A stretch of DNA of 64,000 bases from NCBI GenBank assembly GCA_019637115.1, contig JAHBWH010000002.1:1-64000 (forward strand), given 5' to 3'. The translations under genes and the position numbers were made by a program. The DNA comes from Myxococcales bacterium. Lineage in GTDB: Bacteria > Myxococcota_A > Polyangia > Polyangiales > Houyiibacteriaceae. Shown one piece after another: positions 27,049 to 38,584 of the stretch. The notes below the pieces were generated by a model that saw only the letters and a list, made by a program, of their open reading frames with translations, did no database searches and was not told the origin of the DNA. Within the stretch, counting starts at the first letter, position 1, and the number at the start of each line of letters is the position of its first letter.

Positions 27049-28187
27049 TGCCTGCCCTGGAGACGCAGCTCCTGCTGGATCACCCCGAGCTCTGGTCGGG
27101 GCCCAAGGTGGTGCTCGGCCCGCCAGGCGCCGACGTCGCGCAGCTCGGCGAAGGGACCTTCTGGATCCCCGACGCGCACGAGCGCGCGAGCGCAGCGCGC
27201 GGCGACCACGTCGTGGTCATCGGCGGCGTCACGCTCGACGCGCCCGCGCCGACGGCGATCGTCTACCTGCCCAAGGGCAACGCGCGGCGGGATCTCGCCC
27301 TCGCGCTCGCGGCCGCCAACGCGCAACGGCTCGTCTTGGTCGGACACGTGAAAGCGGGCATCAAGAGCGCGAAGAAGGGGCTCGGCGGGCTCGGGCGCGT
27401 GACGCGCGTCGAGCACGGCCGCCACTGCCAGCTCTTCGTCGCCGAGGTCTCCCCCACGGTGAAGTCCGCCACGATGGGGTCCGCCACGATGGGGTCCGCC
27501 ACGATGGGGTCCGCCACGATGGGGTCCGCCACGATCGTCTCCGCGACCGACGGAACGGCAGACGGACCTGGGACGACCAGCTCGGCGACCGATAGGGCCA
27601 CCGGCGGACATGCGGCGGCCGCGGGCTTCGCGCTGCGCGAGCGACGCTTCACGCTCGACGCCGAAGGCCTCACGCTCGTGAGCCTCCCCGGCGTCTTCGC
27701 AGAGGGCCGGCTCGACGACGCGACCGCCCTCTTGCTCGCGCATCTCGAGCTGCCGTCCACGGGGCGGCTGCTGGATCTCGGCTGTGGCGCGGGGCCCCTC
27801 GGGCTCGCGGCGAAGCGCCGAGCGAGCGGGCTCGAGGTCTGGCTCGCCGACGCCGACGACTTCGCGGTGGAGGCGGCGCGCCGCGGCGCGGCGGCGAACG
27901 GGCTCGACGTCGAGGTCAGGAGCAGCGACCTCTACGAGGCCCTCCCCGGACGCTTCGACGTGATCGTCTCGAACCCTCCGTTCCACCACGGCGTCGGGAC
28001 CGAGTACGAGGTCACGCGCCGACTCATCCGCGAGGCGCCAGCGCACCTGCACCCGCGAGGAGAGCTCTGGCTCGTCGCGAACGCCTTTCTCCCGTGGGCC
28101 GAGACGCTCGACGAGGTCTTCGCCGAGGTCACGACGATCGCAGAGACCCGCCGCTTCCGCGTCGTCCGCGCTCGCCGCCCGCGCTGA
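27048..28187 (+). CDS. RsmC-like class I methyltransferase (rRNA guanine-N2 type)
   Basis: A 379-residue protein with the two-domain plan of RsmC/RlmG enzymes: an N-terminal degenerate methyltransferase-like domain (residues 1-135) and a C-terminal catalytic domain. SAM motif [13 protein letters not shown] is near residue 242, and the target-amino motif SNPPFHHG near residue 307 is the NPPF signature of base-N methyltransferases. The two are joined by a linker of SATMG repeats encoded by a 15-bp tandem repeat. The start codon overlaps the stop of the TonB receptor, so the two are translationally coupled, an odd pairing of an rRNA-type methylase with a metal receptor. Methylation of 16S rRNA G1207 is the family role; the actual target is unproven. 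Confidence 0.82.
   Translation: MPALETQLLLDHPELWSGPKVVLGPPGADVAQLGEGTFWIPDAHERASAARGDHVVVIGGVTLDAPAPTAIVYLPKGNARRDLALALAAANAQRLVLVGHVKAGIKSAKKGLGGLGRVTRVEHGRHCQLFVAEVSPTVKSATMGSATMGSATMGSATMGSATIVSATDGTADGPGTTSSATDRATGGHAAAAGFALRERRFTLDAEGLTLVSLPGVFAEGRLDDATALLLAHLELPSTGRLLDLGCGAGPLGLAAKRRASGLEVWLADADDFAVEAARRGAAANGLDVEVRSSDLYEALPGRFDVIVSNPPFHHGVGTEYEVTRRLIREAPAHLHPRGELWLVANAFLPWAETLDEVFAEVTTIAETRRFRVVRARRPR
27465..27539 (+). repeat. 15-bp tandem repeat in the methyltransferase linker
   Basis: Four perfect copies and one diverged copy of TCCGCCACGATGGGG encode SATMG x4 and SATIV. The repeat keeps frame and sits between the two domains. Confidence 0.95.
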
Positions 28188-28277
28188 GGCTCCTGCGCTC
28201 GTCGTGCATCCGAAGCGGGCGTCGACCGCAGGCGTCCGAGCGCGCGGAGGCCACGCGCCCGGCCACCGCGGGAGCCG

Positions 28278-28520
28278 TCAGGCGGCGATGCGCTTCTCGA
28301 CCACGTCCAGGAGCTGCGCGACCGTCTCGATGCCGACGAGCTGGTCATCCGGGATCGAGATCGAGAGCTCGCGCTCCATCTCGCCGATGATCTCGAGCAT
28401 CGCGAGGGAGTCGACGCCCATGTCCGCGATGACGCTCGTCTCGTCGAGGCTCGCGAACTTCTTCTCCGCGATCTCTTCCGCCTTCGTCCGAAACATCTTG
28501 ATCAGCTTCACTCGATCCAT
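28278..28520 (-). CDS. Acyl carrier protein
   Basis: An 80-residue acidic helical protein with the phosphopantetheine attachment motif GVDSLAMLEI; the modified serine is Ser38. Length and helix pattern match stand-alone ACPs that carry acyl chains in fatty-acid, polyketide or lipid pathways. It is divergent from the MepA-like gene, with GAGGA before the ATG at 28520. A ketoacyl-ACP synthase III gene is 22 kb away, and a sterol-reductase/CFA-type pair is nearby. It is not in a fatty-acid operon, so it may serve a specialised acyl pathway; that is inference. Confidence 0.93.
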   Translation of the reverse strand: MDRVKLIKMFRTKAEEIAEKKFASLDETSVIADMGVDSLAMLEIIGEMERELSISIPDDQLVGIETVAQLLDVVEKRIAA

Positions 28521-28780
28521 CGCTCGTTCCTCTGCCGCCCGCTGCGGCGGGGTGTCTTTATCCGATGAGCGCACCGCTGACAACGTGCGGGGGCGATTCG
28601 GCCGTCGCGGACGAAGAGCGGCCGCACCTCGTCCGTCGTGCGCGGACGATCGCGCGCTCCGCGCACGGCCAAGCTCGCGCGCCCCCAGCTCGACGCGCCG
28701 CGCTCGACCGCAGCGCCGAGCCTTCGGCCGCGGTGCACGACAGCTGCACAGCGCGCGTGCGCCCGACCCGAGGATGCTGC

Positions 28781-28786
28781 TACGCT
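28781..28786 (+). promoter_or_regulatory. Putative -10 element of a near-leaderless promoter (MepA-like gene)
   Basis: TACGCT (in GCTACGCT) ends 9 nt before the GTG at 28796. No Shine-Dalgarno lies between them. Confidence 0.45.
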
Positions 28787-28795
28787 CCCCTTCCC

Positions 28796-29902
28796 GTGCG
28801 TCGTCTCACCGCCATCGGCCTCGTGGCCGCGCTCGCTTCGCTCGCGGCGGCCTCTGGCGCCTCGTTCGGGGCGGCCCAGCCCTCCCCCGAGGTGCGAGAG
28901 CGCCACGACCGCGCCCGCACCCGCACGCCCGAAGCGACGGAGGCGGATCGCTCAGAGGCTCCAAGCGCGCCGACCTTCGTCATCCCGACGAGCACCCGCA
29001 GCTCTTCCGTGGGGCTGACCAACCGCGGCCGACTCTTGCGCGCCGCCAGGGTGCGACCGAGCGCGGCCGTGCACGTGCGCAACCCCTCGCACGCGTTCGG
29101 CACCGAGGAGATGGTCGCGCTCGTCCAATGGGCCGCCGAGCAGGTCCAGCGCGAGCACCCCGGCGCGCGCCTCAACCTCGGCGACATCTCGCGCGAGCGA
29201 GGCGGCGTCCTGCGGCCGCACCGCTCCCACCGCGCTGGGCGCGACGCCGACCTCGGCTTCTACCTGAAGGACGCCGAGACGGGCGCACCCTTCGACGCCC
29301 AGCACTTCATCGCGCTACCCCGGGGGCGTCCCGGCACCGACCGCCGGGGCGGCACCTACGACTTCGACGACGCCCGCAACTGGTCGCTCGTGGCCGCGCT
29401 CGTCGGCCAGGACGCGGTGCCGGTCCAGTACATCATGGTCATCGCGCCGCTCAAGGAGCGCCTCCTCGCCGAGGGCCGCCGCCGCGGCGCGTCCGAGGAG
29501 CTGCTCGCGCGGGTGGACGCGGTCGTCGGTCCCCAGCGGACCGGGCGCGGCCCCGCCGCCCTCTTCGGCACGCACGACTCGCACTTCCACATCCGCATCT
29601 TCTGCGCCGACGACGATCGCCCGCGCTGCGTCGACACCGCGCCCTACCACCCCTGGGTCGGGCGACGCGCGGGCCCGCCCCCCAGCCGCGCGACGCGCTC
29701 GCGGGGCACGTCGATGCGCAGCTCGACGCGGATGCGCGGGGTCTCGACGCGCGGCACCTCCTCGATGCGCGGCACGCGCGGGAGCTCCTCGACGCGCGGC
29801 ACCTCCTCGATGCGCGGCACGCGCGGGAGCTCCTCGACGCGCGGGAGCTCGTCGATGCGGAGCAGCTCCTCGATGCGCAGCGTCGCCGCCGGACGCCGCT
29901 GA
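28796..29902 (+). CDS. MepA-like penicillin-insensitive murein endopeptidase with Arg/Ser repeat tail
   Basis: A 368-residue exported protein (signal peptide residues 1-27). The peptidase M74 region spans residues 55-285: metal ligands are expected in RPHRSHRAGRDADLGF and in the HDSHFHIRI segment near the end, matching MepA, which cuts D-Ala-mDAP crosslinks in peptidoglycan in the periplasm. After CVDTAPYHPWVG comes a tail of about 70 residues, rich in Arg, Ser, Thr, Met and Gly, built from a 15-residue unit. The tail is strongly basic and may bind the anionic wall or LPS, but the same DNA is also open in other frames, so it could be a recent repeat expansion. The start is GTG 28796. Confidence 0.82.
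   Translation: MRRLTAIGLVAALASLAAASGASFGAAQPSPEVRERHDRARTRTPEATEADRSEAPSAPTFVIPTSTRSSSVGLTNRGRLLRAARVRPSAAVHVRNPSHAFGTEEMVALVQWAAEQVQREHPGARLNLGDISRERGGVLRPHRSHRAGRDADLGFYLKDAETGAPFDAQHFIALPRGRPGTDRRGGTYDFDDARNWSLVAALVGQDAVPVQYIMVIAPLKERLLAEGRRRGASEELLARVDAVVGPQRTGRGPAALFGTHDSHFHIRIFCADDDRPRCVDTAPYHPWVGRRAGPPPSRATRSRGTSMRSSTRMRGVSTRGTSSMRGTRGSSSTRGTSSMRGTRGSSSTRGSSSMRSSSSMRSVAAGRR
29746..29880 (+). repeat. 45-bp tandem repeat at the 3' end of the MepA-like gene
   Basis: Two perfect 45-bp copies (29746-29790 and 29791-29835) are followed by degenerate shorter units to about 29880. They encode the Arg/Ser-rich tail (GTSSMRGTRGSSSTR as the unit). Confidence 0.85.
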
Positions 29903-29951
29903 AGGAAGCTGAAGAGAAGCTCAGCCGTTCTTGGCAAGCCGCCAAAGAAGC

Positions 29952-31079
29952 TCAATAGATGCCCGGGAAGATCCGGAAGCGAGCGCGCTCCGCGTAGCGC
30001 GACCACAGCTCCCCATACTTCGCGCGACAGCGGCGATCGTCTCGCCCGGCGCGCTGCACGAGCAGGATGACGAGCGAGAGCGGGAGCAGCCACGGCCACG
30101 GCGTGGAGAAGCCCGCGCAGAGCGCGAACGACACGTAGACGCCGATCTCGCCCGTGTAGTTCACCTTCCGCCCTATCCCCCACCATCCGCTCACCAAGAG
30201 CCGCCCCCCGAGCAGCTCGGGCGCCTTGCCCCAGATCGGCCGGGACGGGTCCCGCTTGAAGCGATCCTTCTGCCAGTTCGCTTCGCGGAAGACCCAATGA
30301 CTCACGACGTGGAAGAGCGTGATCAGCCCGTAGCCCCACCAGGGCCAGGGCTGATGCGCGCCCCCCTCGAAGCCGCGATCGAGCACCCACCAGCCGCAGA
30401 GGCTGTAGAGGAAAGGGACGTAGACGAGATCCCCCCAGACGAGCATGAAGCCGAGGCGCTCTGCGAGGATGTCCCACGTGGAGAGCATGAAGCGCTCGGC
30501 GACGTAGTGCGTGAAGAGGTAGCTCCAGACGAACGCCTGGTAGAGCCACATCTCCGGCGTCACGACGCCGTACTGGTCATGCTGGGCGAAGGCGAACGCG
30601 GAGACGATGACCGCCAACCCGAGCAGGCTCGGCTGGTAGAGGAACATCTTGAGATCCACCCCCGCGAGGCGAGGGTTGAGCTCGACGCCGAACCAGAGAT
30701 CGTGCAACGCGGGCGGGAGCGGCGAGGCCTCGCGGCGCGCGTCGAGGTCTGGCGTCCGCCGCCGCCCCCGCACGAAGAGGTAGAGGGTGCCCCCGAAGGC
30801 GAGCACGTTCGCGACGACGAAGAGGCTCCAGAAGTGGCTCAGCAGCGGCGCGAGCGAGACGCCCCCGAGCGCGGCGCCGACGACGCCGGCCAGCGTGAGC
30901 AAGTAGAGGGGGAAGCCGGTGAGGCGATAGCGCTCTCGCGTCCCCTCGGGTGTCTCGAAGCCGTCGACGTAGGGGATGGGCAAGAGACGTGCGAGCACGA
31001 AGAGGGTGAGCACGAAGGCACCCACCCAGAGGCTCGCGCGCCCGAGCGACTCGGGCGTGACCGGGAGCAGCTCGATCAA
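29952..31079 (-). CDS. ERG4/ERG24-family sterol reductase (delta-14 type-like)
   Basis: A 375-residue polytopic membrane protein of the ERG4/ERG24 family, NADPH-dependent reductases of sterol double bonds. The diagnostic C-terminal block is clear: LLVSGWWGIGRKVNYTGE, followed by RCRAKYGELWSRYAERARFRIFPGIY, the shape found in sterol C14- and C24(28)-reductases. The upstream motif YVPFLYSLCGWWV also fits. About eight to ten hydrophobic helices are present. Sterol synthesis is known in some myxobacteria. TTG at 31079 overlaps the stop of the upstream gene (TTGA); a second TTG at 31118 is possible. It is coupled to a CFA-type methyltransferase. Which bond is reduced cannot be said from sequence. 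Confidence 0.85.
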   Translation of the reverse strand: MIELLPVTPESLGRASLWVGAFVLTLFVLARLLPIPYVDGFETPEGTRERYRLTGFPLYLLTLAGVVGAALGGVSLAPLLSHFWSLFVVANVLAFGGTLYLFVRGRRRTPDLDARREASPLPPALHDLWFGVELNPRLAGVDLKMFLYQPSLLGLAVIVSAFAFAQHDQYGVVTPEMWLYQAFVWSYLFTHYVAERFMLSTWDILAERLGFMLVWGDLVYVPFLYSLCGWWVLDRGFEGGAHQPWPWWGYGLITLFHVVSHWVFREANWQKDRFKRDPSRPIWGKAPELLGGRLLVSGWWGIGRKVNYTGEIGVYVSFALCAGFSTPWPWLLPLSLVILLVQRAGRDDRRCRAKYGELWSRYAERARFRIFPGIY

Positions 31080-31933
31080 TCGATGCGACGCAGCTTCATC
31101 TGCACGTCGCTCGACCAATGCGCGTCGAACGCGCGCACGCAGGTGTCGAGGTAGCGCTCGTAGTCCACGAAGACCTGGTCACCCCAGCGCTCGCGGATCG
31201 TCGCCTCGTGCAGCCGCAGGCGGCGCAGCCACTCGCCCGTCGTCTTGCCGTACGACTCGCGCTGCGTTCGCACCTCGAGGATCTCCCAGCGCGGGTTCAC
31301 GGCCGCGACGAGCTCCTCGAGGCGCGGGTTGAGGCCACCCGGGAAGATCACGTCGGCGGTGAAGGCGAGGTCCGCGAGATCCTTGCGCGTGCGGGGCACG
31401 CGGTTGCGGAGAATCGCCTGGAAGCCGAAGCACGCGCCGGGCTTCACCCACTCCGCCACCTTCGTGAAGTAGGTGCGGTAGAGTTCGATGGCCATGCCCT
31501 TGCGGCTCTGCTCGGGCGAGCAGAGGTGGTCGATCATCTCGATCGAGACGAGCGCGTCGTACTTCTCCTCGGGGACGTACTCCGCGTAGTCCTTCACGAT
31601 CGCTTTGACGCCGGGCAGCTTCTTCTGATCGTGGATCCAGTCGCACTGCGCGGTCGAGAGCGTGATCCCGTGCGCCCGCTTCACGTTGCGCTCGCGGACT
31701 AGGTACTCGAGCATCGCGCCCCACCCGCACCCGATGTCGAGCACGAGGCTCTCGGGGGTGATCTCGGCGTAGTCGGCGAGGATGCGGCACTTCTGGATCT
31801 GCGCCTGCTCCAGCGTCTCGTTTCCGGTGAGGTAGCTCCCGGAGGTGTAGTGCATGTTCTCGTCGAGCCAGAGCTCGAAGAACTCGTTCGAGACGTCGTA
31901 GGAGACCTCGATGTCAGCCTGGGTGCTCGTCAT
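31076..31933 (-). CDS. Cyclopropane-fatty-acid-synthase-type SAM methyltransferase
   Basis: A 285-residue soluble methyltransferase of the CFA/mycolic-acid-modifying family. Typical features are YDVSNEFFELWLDENMHYT near the N-terminus, the SAM motif LVLDIGCGWGAMLEYL at about residue 66, GITLS and FTADVIFPGG. These enzymes methylate unsaturated lipid chains or related acceptors. Translation into the sterol-reductase gene by overlap suggests a shared pathway, for example lipid or sterol side-chain methylation. It is first in the operon, and no Shine-Dalgarno is evident at the ATG 31933. Substrate is not determinable here. Confidence 0.85.
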   Translation of the reverse strand: MTSTQADIEVSYDVSNEFFELWLDENMHYTSGSYLTGNETLEQAQIQKCRILADYAEITPESLVLDIGCGWGAMLEYLVRERNVKRAHGITLSTAQCDWIHDQKKLPGVKAIVKDYAEYVPEEKYDALVSIEMIDHLCSPEQSRKGMAIELYRTYFTKVAEWVKPGACFGFQAILRNRVPRTRKDLADLAFTADVIFPGGLNPRLEELVAAVNPRWEILEVRTQRESYGKTTGEWLRRLRLHEATIRERWGDQVFVDYERYLDTCVRAFDAHWSSDVQMKLRRID

Positions 31934-32105
31934 GACGGCCGAACGTGACACGCGATCGGCCCACGGGAAAGGCACGAAAGGCCGGACGAACGGCCGAAAT
32001 TGCGCCCACGTCTCCGCTCGTCCCCCCGCCCACCGGTCGGCTCCCGCTCCGGCAGAGCCCTCCGACCCGCTCGACGCGCGCGCTCCTTCGGCGTACGAGA
32101 GAGGG

Positions 32106-32498
32106 ATGTCCGTCCCCGAGTCGACCGTCGAGGCGGTGGTGCGCGAGGTCTCCGAGCGGATGAGCGACCCGTCCTACGGGCAGCTCGCGGTGGGCACCTT
32201 CGTCGCCGCCCAGCCCCACGTGGCGCGCTTCCTCTCGGCCGCAGGCGCGAAGCTCGGCGCCGACGTCGTCGTACACGCGGCGTTTCACGCGGAGGTGCTC
32301 CGGGAGTGCCTCGAGCGCCACCGCGGCGCGCCGCTGCGCACCGCCAGCTTCCGCGATCTCGACGACGCGGCGGGGGACGACGCCGCGCGGCGCTTCGGCC
32401 AGAAGGAGCCGGCGCTCGCGAGCTACCTCGCGTCCAACGTCGACGAGATCCCGCTCCGCGATCTGCTGGCGCACGTCGGGCTGACGCTCAGCCGCTGA
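32106..32498 (+). CDS. Hypothetical helical protein
   Basis: A 130-residue soluble protein, probably mostly helical, with no family I recognise. It starts MSVPESTVEAVVREVSERM and has a central TFVAAQPHVARFLSAAGAKLGADVVVHAAFHAEVLREC stretch; there is no signal peptide or membrane segment. The ATG at 32106 follows GAGAGAGGG closely. It is divergent from the CFA-type gene and convergent with meaB. Codon use and GC are like those of its neighbours, which supports a real gene. Confidence 0.65.
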   Translation: MSVPESTVEAVVREVSERMSDPSYGQLAVGTFVAAQPHVARFLSAAGAKLGADVVVHAAFHAEVLRECLERHRGAPLRTASFRDLDDAAGDDAARRFGQKEPALASYLASNVDEIPLRDLLAHVGLTLSR

Positions 32499-32582
32499 CC
32501 GCCGACGCGCGACACCGCGCGTTCGACGTCCCCCCTGCGCCCAGCGCGCCCGAGAGACCGGGCCGCTCGAACGCGGCTGCGC

Positions 32583-33553
32583 TCAGCGCGCCCCGAAGAG
32601 CCCGAGCAGCTCGAGCGCGGCCGCCGTCGGGGGGACGCGACCGCCGCGAACCTCTGCCTCGAGCACGGGCAAGCGCGCGCGGACGCCTGCGTGGCGGCGG
32701 AGCGCCGCGAAGAGGCCGTCTTCGAGCATCCGCCACATCCAGCGCACCATCTGCCGCTCCCGCCTCGCGGCGAGGGCGCCGCTGGCTTCCGCCGCCGCGC
32801 GTGTCTCGACGAGGGTCTGCCAGACCTCGGACAGGCCCGTGCCCTCGAGGCTGCTGCAGGTGAGCACGGGGATCTCGCGGCCACGCAGGAGGCGCAGCGC
32901 GGCGCGGTGCTCCGCCCGAGCCTGCTCGGCGCGCGTCACGTTCGCGCCATCCGCCTTCGTCATCACCAGCACGTCGACCGCCTCCAGGATCCCGCGCTTG
33001 ATCCCCTGGAGGTCATCCCCACCGCCCGCGATCAGCAGCACGAGGGTCACGTCGACCATCTCGCTGACGACCGTCTCGCTCTGACCGACGCCGACCGTCT
33101 CGACCATGACGACGTCGAAGCCCGCCGCCTCGCAGAGCAGCATCGACTCGCGCGTCTTGCGCGCCACCCCGCCCAGCGTGCCGCCGCTCGGCGAGGGACG
33201 GATGTACGCGCGCTCGTCCCGCGAGAGCGCGGCCATGCGGGTCTTGTCGCCCAAGATGCTGCCGCCGCTCACCTGACTCGACGGGTCGATGGTCAGCACC
33301 GCGACCCGATGACCCGCCTCGACGAGGCGCATGCCCATCGCGTCGATGAACGTGCTCTTGCCCGCACCAGGCACGCCGCTCACCCCGACCCGAATGGCCC
33401 GGCCCGTATGGGGGAGCAGCCGCCCTAGCAGCTCTTGCGCCTCCTGCTCGTGGCGCGGGTGCTCGCTCTCGATCAGCGTGATCGCGCGCGCGAGCGACGC
33501 GCGATCCCCCGCTCGGACCCCCGCTTCGAGCGCGTCGAGGGACGGCCGCGCCA

Positions 33554-33557
<4 letters not shown>
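32583..33557 (-). CDS. meaB: Methylmalonyl-CoA mutase-associated GTPase MeaB
   Basis: A 324-residue G3E-family GTPase that protects and reloads adenosylcobalamin in methylmalonyl-CoA mutase. P-loop GVPGAGKST lies near residues 60-68, with [18 protein letters not shown] (switch region) and the base motif TKADG near residue 205. It overlaps the mutase large-subunit gene (GTGA), so the three genes form one operon: small subunit, large subunit, chaperone. The GTG start is directly followed by an ATG in frame. The length is normal. Confidence 0.95.
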
Positions 33558-35832
<2,275 letters not shown>

Positions 35833-35836
<4 letters not shown>

Positions 35837-37854
35837 GACGCCCCCTCCACTGCGCGCATCACGCGCGTCAAGGTCGCGAGCACGTCGTCGCCCGCGAAGA
35901 GCCAGTCATCCACCCCGCGCTTCTTCAGCGTCGCGGCCACCTCGGCGGGCGGCTTGCCCGCGAGCAAGACGAGCCGCGCGCCCTTGGCCTTGAGCGCTGG
36001 CGCGAGCTCCGCCGCCTCGGTCTCGTGCCGCTCGTTCGCGCAGACGATCACCGCGACGTCGGCGTCGGAGGCGTCCATCGCCGCCGTGGCGCCCGCGACG
36101 TCCGCGCTGCCAGCCAAGACCGACTCGACGCCCGCCGCCGCGAGCAGGTTCTGAGTCCAGGAGAGGCGCGCGTGGTGCTCCGCCAGCGGCCCGAGCGTCG
36201 CGAGCAGCGCGCGCGGCCGGTGGCCACGGCCGCGCACGAACCGGTCGCTCTGATCGCGGAGCGCCTCCCACGGCGCCGCCGGGCGGAGCGGCAGGAGCGG
36301 CTCGACGAAGAGGGAGGGCTGCCCCGCGCGCAAGAGCATCGCGAGCGAGAAGACGTCGACCCCGAGCCGCACGGCGTCGTAGGCGCGCGTCGCGATGGCG
36401 CCGGGCTCGGCGTTCCGGTCGCGCAAGGCCTGCACGAGCGTGAGCAGCGCCCCGTGGCGCTTCTCCGCGGTCGACTCCGAGAAGGTGTTGCCGATCTCGG
36501 CCTCGACCTCTTCGAGGCGGACCGCGTCGCGCACCACCGGCGCCTCGTCGAGCAGCGGGAACTCGCTCACCCCGAGCACCGGCTCGCGACGCGTCCCGAG
36601 CCGGCGGAGGCGCTCGCTCCGGCGCGCGTCGAGCGCGGCCGCGACGTGCCCGTTTCGGATCGCTCGCGCCATGCCGCCCTTCGCCTCGACCTCGCGGAAG
36701 AGCCCCCACGCCTCGCGCGCGAACGCCGTCGTGAGCGACTCGAGCGCGTACGCGCCGGCCGCCGGATCTTCGACGCGATCGAGGTGGCTCTCTTCGCGCA
36801 GGACGAGCTGGGTGTTCCGCGCGACGCGGCGCGCGAACGCGTCGCTCGGGCCGATGGCCACGTCGAAGGGCGCGCAGCCGACGGAATCGGCGCCGCCGAG
36901 CGCGCCCGCAAAGACCTCGGCCGTCCCCCGCAAGAGGTTGACCCAGGGGTCGCGGCGGTTGCGGCGCGCGCTCACGCTTCGCGCGTGGATGTGCGCGCGG
37001 CGTGCCTCCGCGCCCGCCGCCGACGCCGCCATCGCCTTCGCCCACAGCCACCGCATCGCGCGGAGCTTCGCGATCGACTGTAGGGGCTGGTCGGTGACAC
37101 CGAGCGCGAAGACGAGCTGCCGTGCGGCCGGCTCGAGGGCGATTCCCGCGTCGAGCAGCGCCCGGATGTACTCGAGCGCCGTCGCGAGCGCCCACGCGAG
37201 CTCCTGCGCCTCGGTCGCGCCAGCGTCGACGTAGGCGCGCGTGCTCACGAGCGCCGTCCGCATCCCCGGCGTGCGCTCGGCGGCGAAGCACGCGAGCTCG
37301 CCGAGCTGGCGGCGCGTCGCCGTCCAGCCCGAGCCGAGCGTCCCGGTGCGGGCGAGGGTGCCGAGCGGGTCGAAGCCGAAGCCTCCGTGGAGCGCGTCGA
37401 GCGGCACCCCACGCTCATCGGCGACGGCCGCGAGCGCCAACCCGAGCCCGAGGGCGTCTCCCTCCGGCTCGAGGTAGACGGGCACCCGCGCCAGGTCGAC
37501 GGATCGCAAGACGACCGAGAGGTCGCCCGCCGTGAGCACGCGGGTGCCGTGGTCCAGCCCCGCGACGAGCCAGACGCCCTCCACTCCCCGCGCGAGATCC
37601 TCGGCGATGGCCGAGGAGCAGACCTCCATCCGCGGGTCGTCGTACTCTTGGATGACGCGCCAGGGTCCCGCGCGCCGAGGCACGTCGCGCGGCATCACCC
37701 CAGAGGCTTCCACGTAGAGCGGCTCGAGCGTCGTCCCTGGGCTGAGCGAGGTCCGGAGCCGCCCGAGGTCCGCACCTCGGAGGTCCGCGTCGACCTTCGC
37801 CCGCCACTCGTCGAGCCCCGCTGCCCCGAACCCTTCGGTGAAGGAGCCTTGCAC
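35833..37854 (-). CDS. mutA: Methylmalonyl-CoA mutase small subunit
   Basis: A 673-residue non-catalytic partner of the mutase. It keeps the barrel framework ([17 protein letters not shown] and [17 protein letters not shown]) but has lost the DxHxxG cobalamin motif in its C-terminal domain, where [17 protein letters not shown] stands. This loss is normal for the small subunit. GTG 37854 is selected since conserved sequence ([18 protein letters not shown]) starts next to it; the longer frame upstream adds an Arg-rich stretch. It heads the mutA-mutB-meaB operon. Confidence 0.9.
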
Positions 37855-38199
37855 GCAGCGGGTGTAAACCAGCCGCGCGTCCCCGTCGAGCACCCCAACG
37901 TCCAAATCCCTCGCGAGCGAGCGGCGAATGGCGCCCACGCGGTGAGCCCCGCGCGCGGTCACGTGTCGAGGATGAGTCGCTCATCGGGGCGTGACGGATC
38001 CGTCGGCGCCATGCGGACTGGCCTCCCCCGAGCGAGGGGCGTGGGATCGCGATCTCGAAAAAACGCACGAATCCGCAAATCAACCCTCCGCGCCGAGCGT
38101 CTCATCTCCGTGGTTCGCTCACAGAGAGAGGAGGGTCGCGGCGCTTCCGGCTCGCCGGTGCGCAAAGAACGTGCAACGGTCGGGGCCGTCGTGGGGGAC

Positions 38200-38568
38200 A
38201 TGACTCAACAGCCCATCTTGGTCGTCGACGACGACCCCATCCTGCGAGGCGCGCTCGCCCGCATCCTGCGGGCCGAAGGGCTCACCGTGGTCGAGGCCGC
38301 CGACGAGGAGGCCGCCGTGTCGCTCGCGCGCGAACACGTGCCCCGCGTCGTGGTGCTCGACGACTCTCGGCCTGGCCTCGACGGCGAGGGCCTGCTCCAC
38401 CGGCTCCGCGCCGATCTGAGGGAGCAGGCGCCGAGGACGGTGCTGCTGACCACGGGGCATCACCCCGAAGCGCGCGCCGCCGCGCTCGGCGTGTTCGGCC
38501 TATGCAAGCCATTCCGCGTCGAGGATCTGCTCGACGCGCTCGACGCGCACCGCCCGCTCGTGGAGTGA
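38200..38568 (+). CDS. Stand-alone response-regulator receiver protein (CheY-like)
   Basis: A 122-residue single receiver domain. The acidic pocket is VVDDD (residues 8-12), the phosphorylated Asp lies in VVVLDDSRPGLDG, followed by the conserved Thr in LLTTG and Lys in CKPF. No output domain is attached, so it must signal by protein contact; no kinase is next to it. A GGGGGAC sequence just before the ATG serves as Shine-Dalgarno. The 237-bp upstream gap holds an AT-rich AAAAAA patch near 38059 but no gene. Confidence 0.88.
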   Translation: MTQQPILVVDDDPILRGALARILRAEGLTVVEAADEEAAVSLAREHVPRVVVLDDSRPGLDGEGLLHRLRADLREQAPRTVLLTTGHHPEARAAALGVFGLCKPFRVEDLLDALDAHRPLVE

Positions 38569-38584
38569 GGCGCTCGCGCCGCCC

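Noticed and set aside
29644-30549. Minus-strand frame with IEEVPRVEELPRV repeats reading through the end of the MepA-like gene
   Set aside because: The repeats come from the 45-bp DNA repeat read on the other strand; the frame runs across the sterol-reductase gene out of its true frame.
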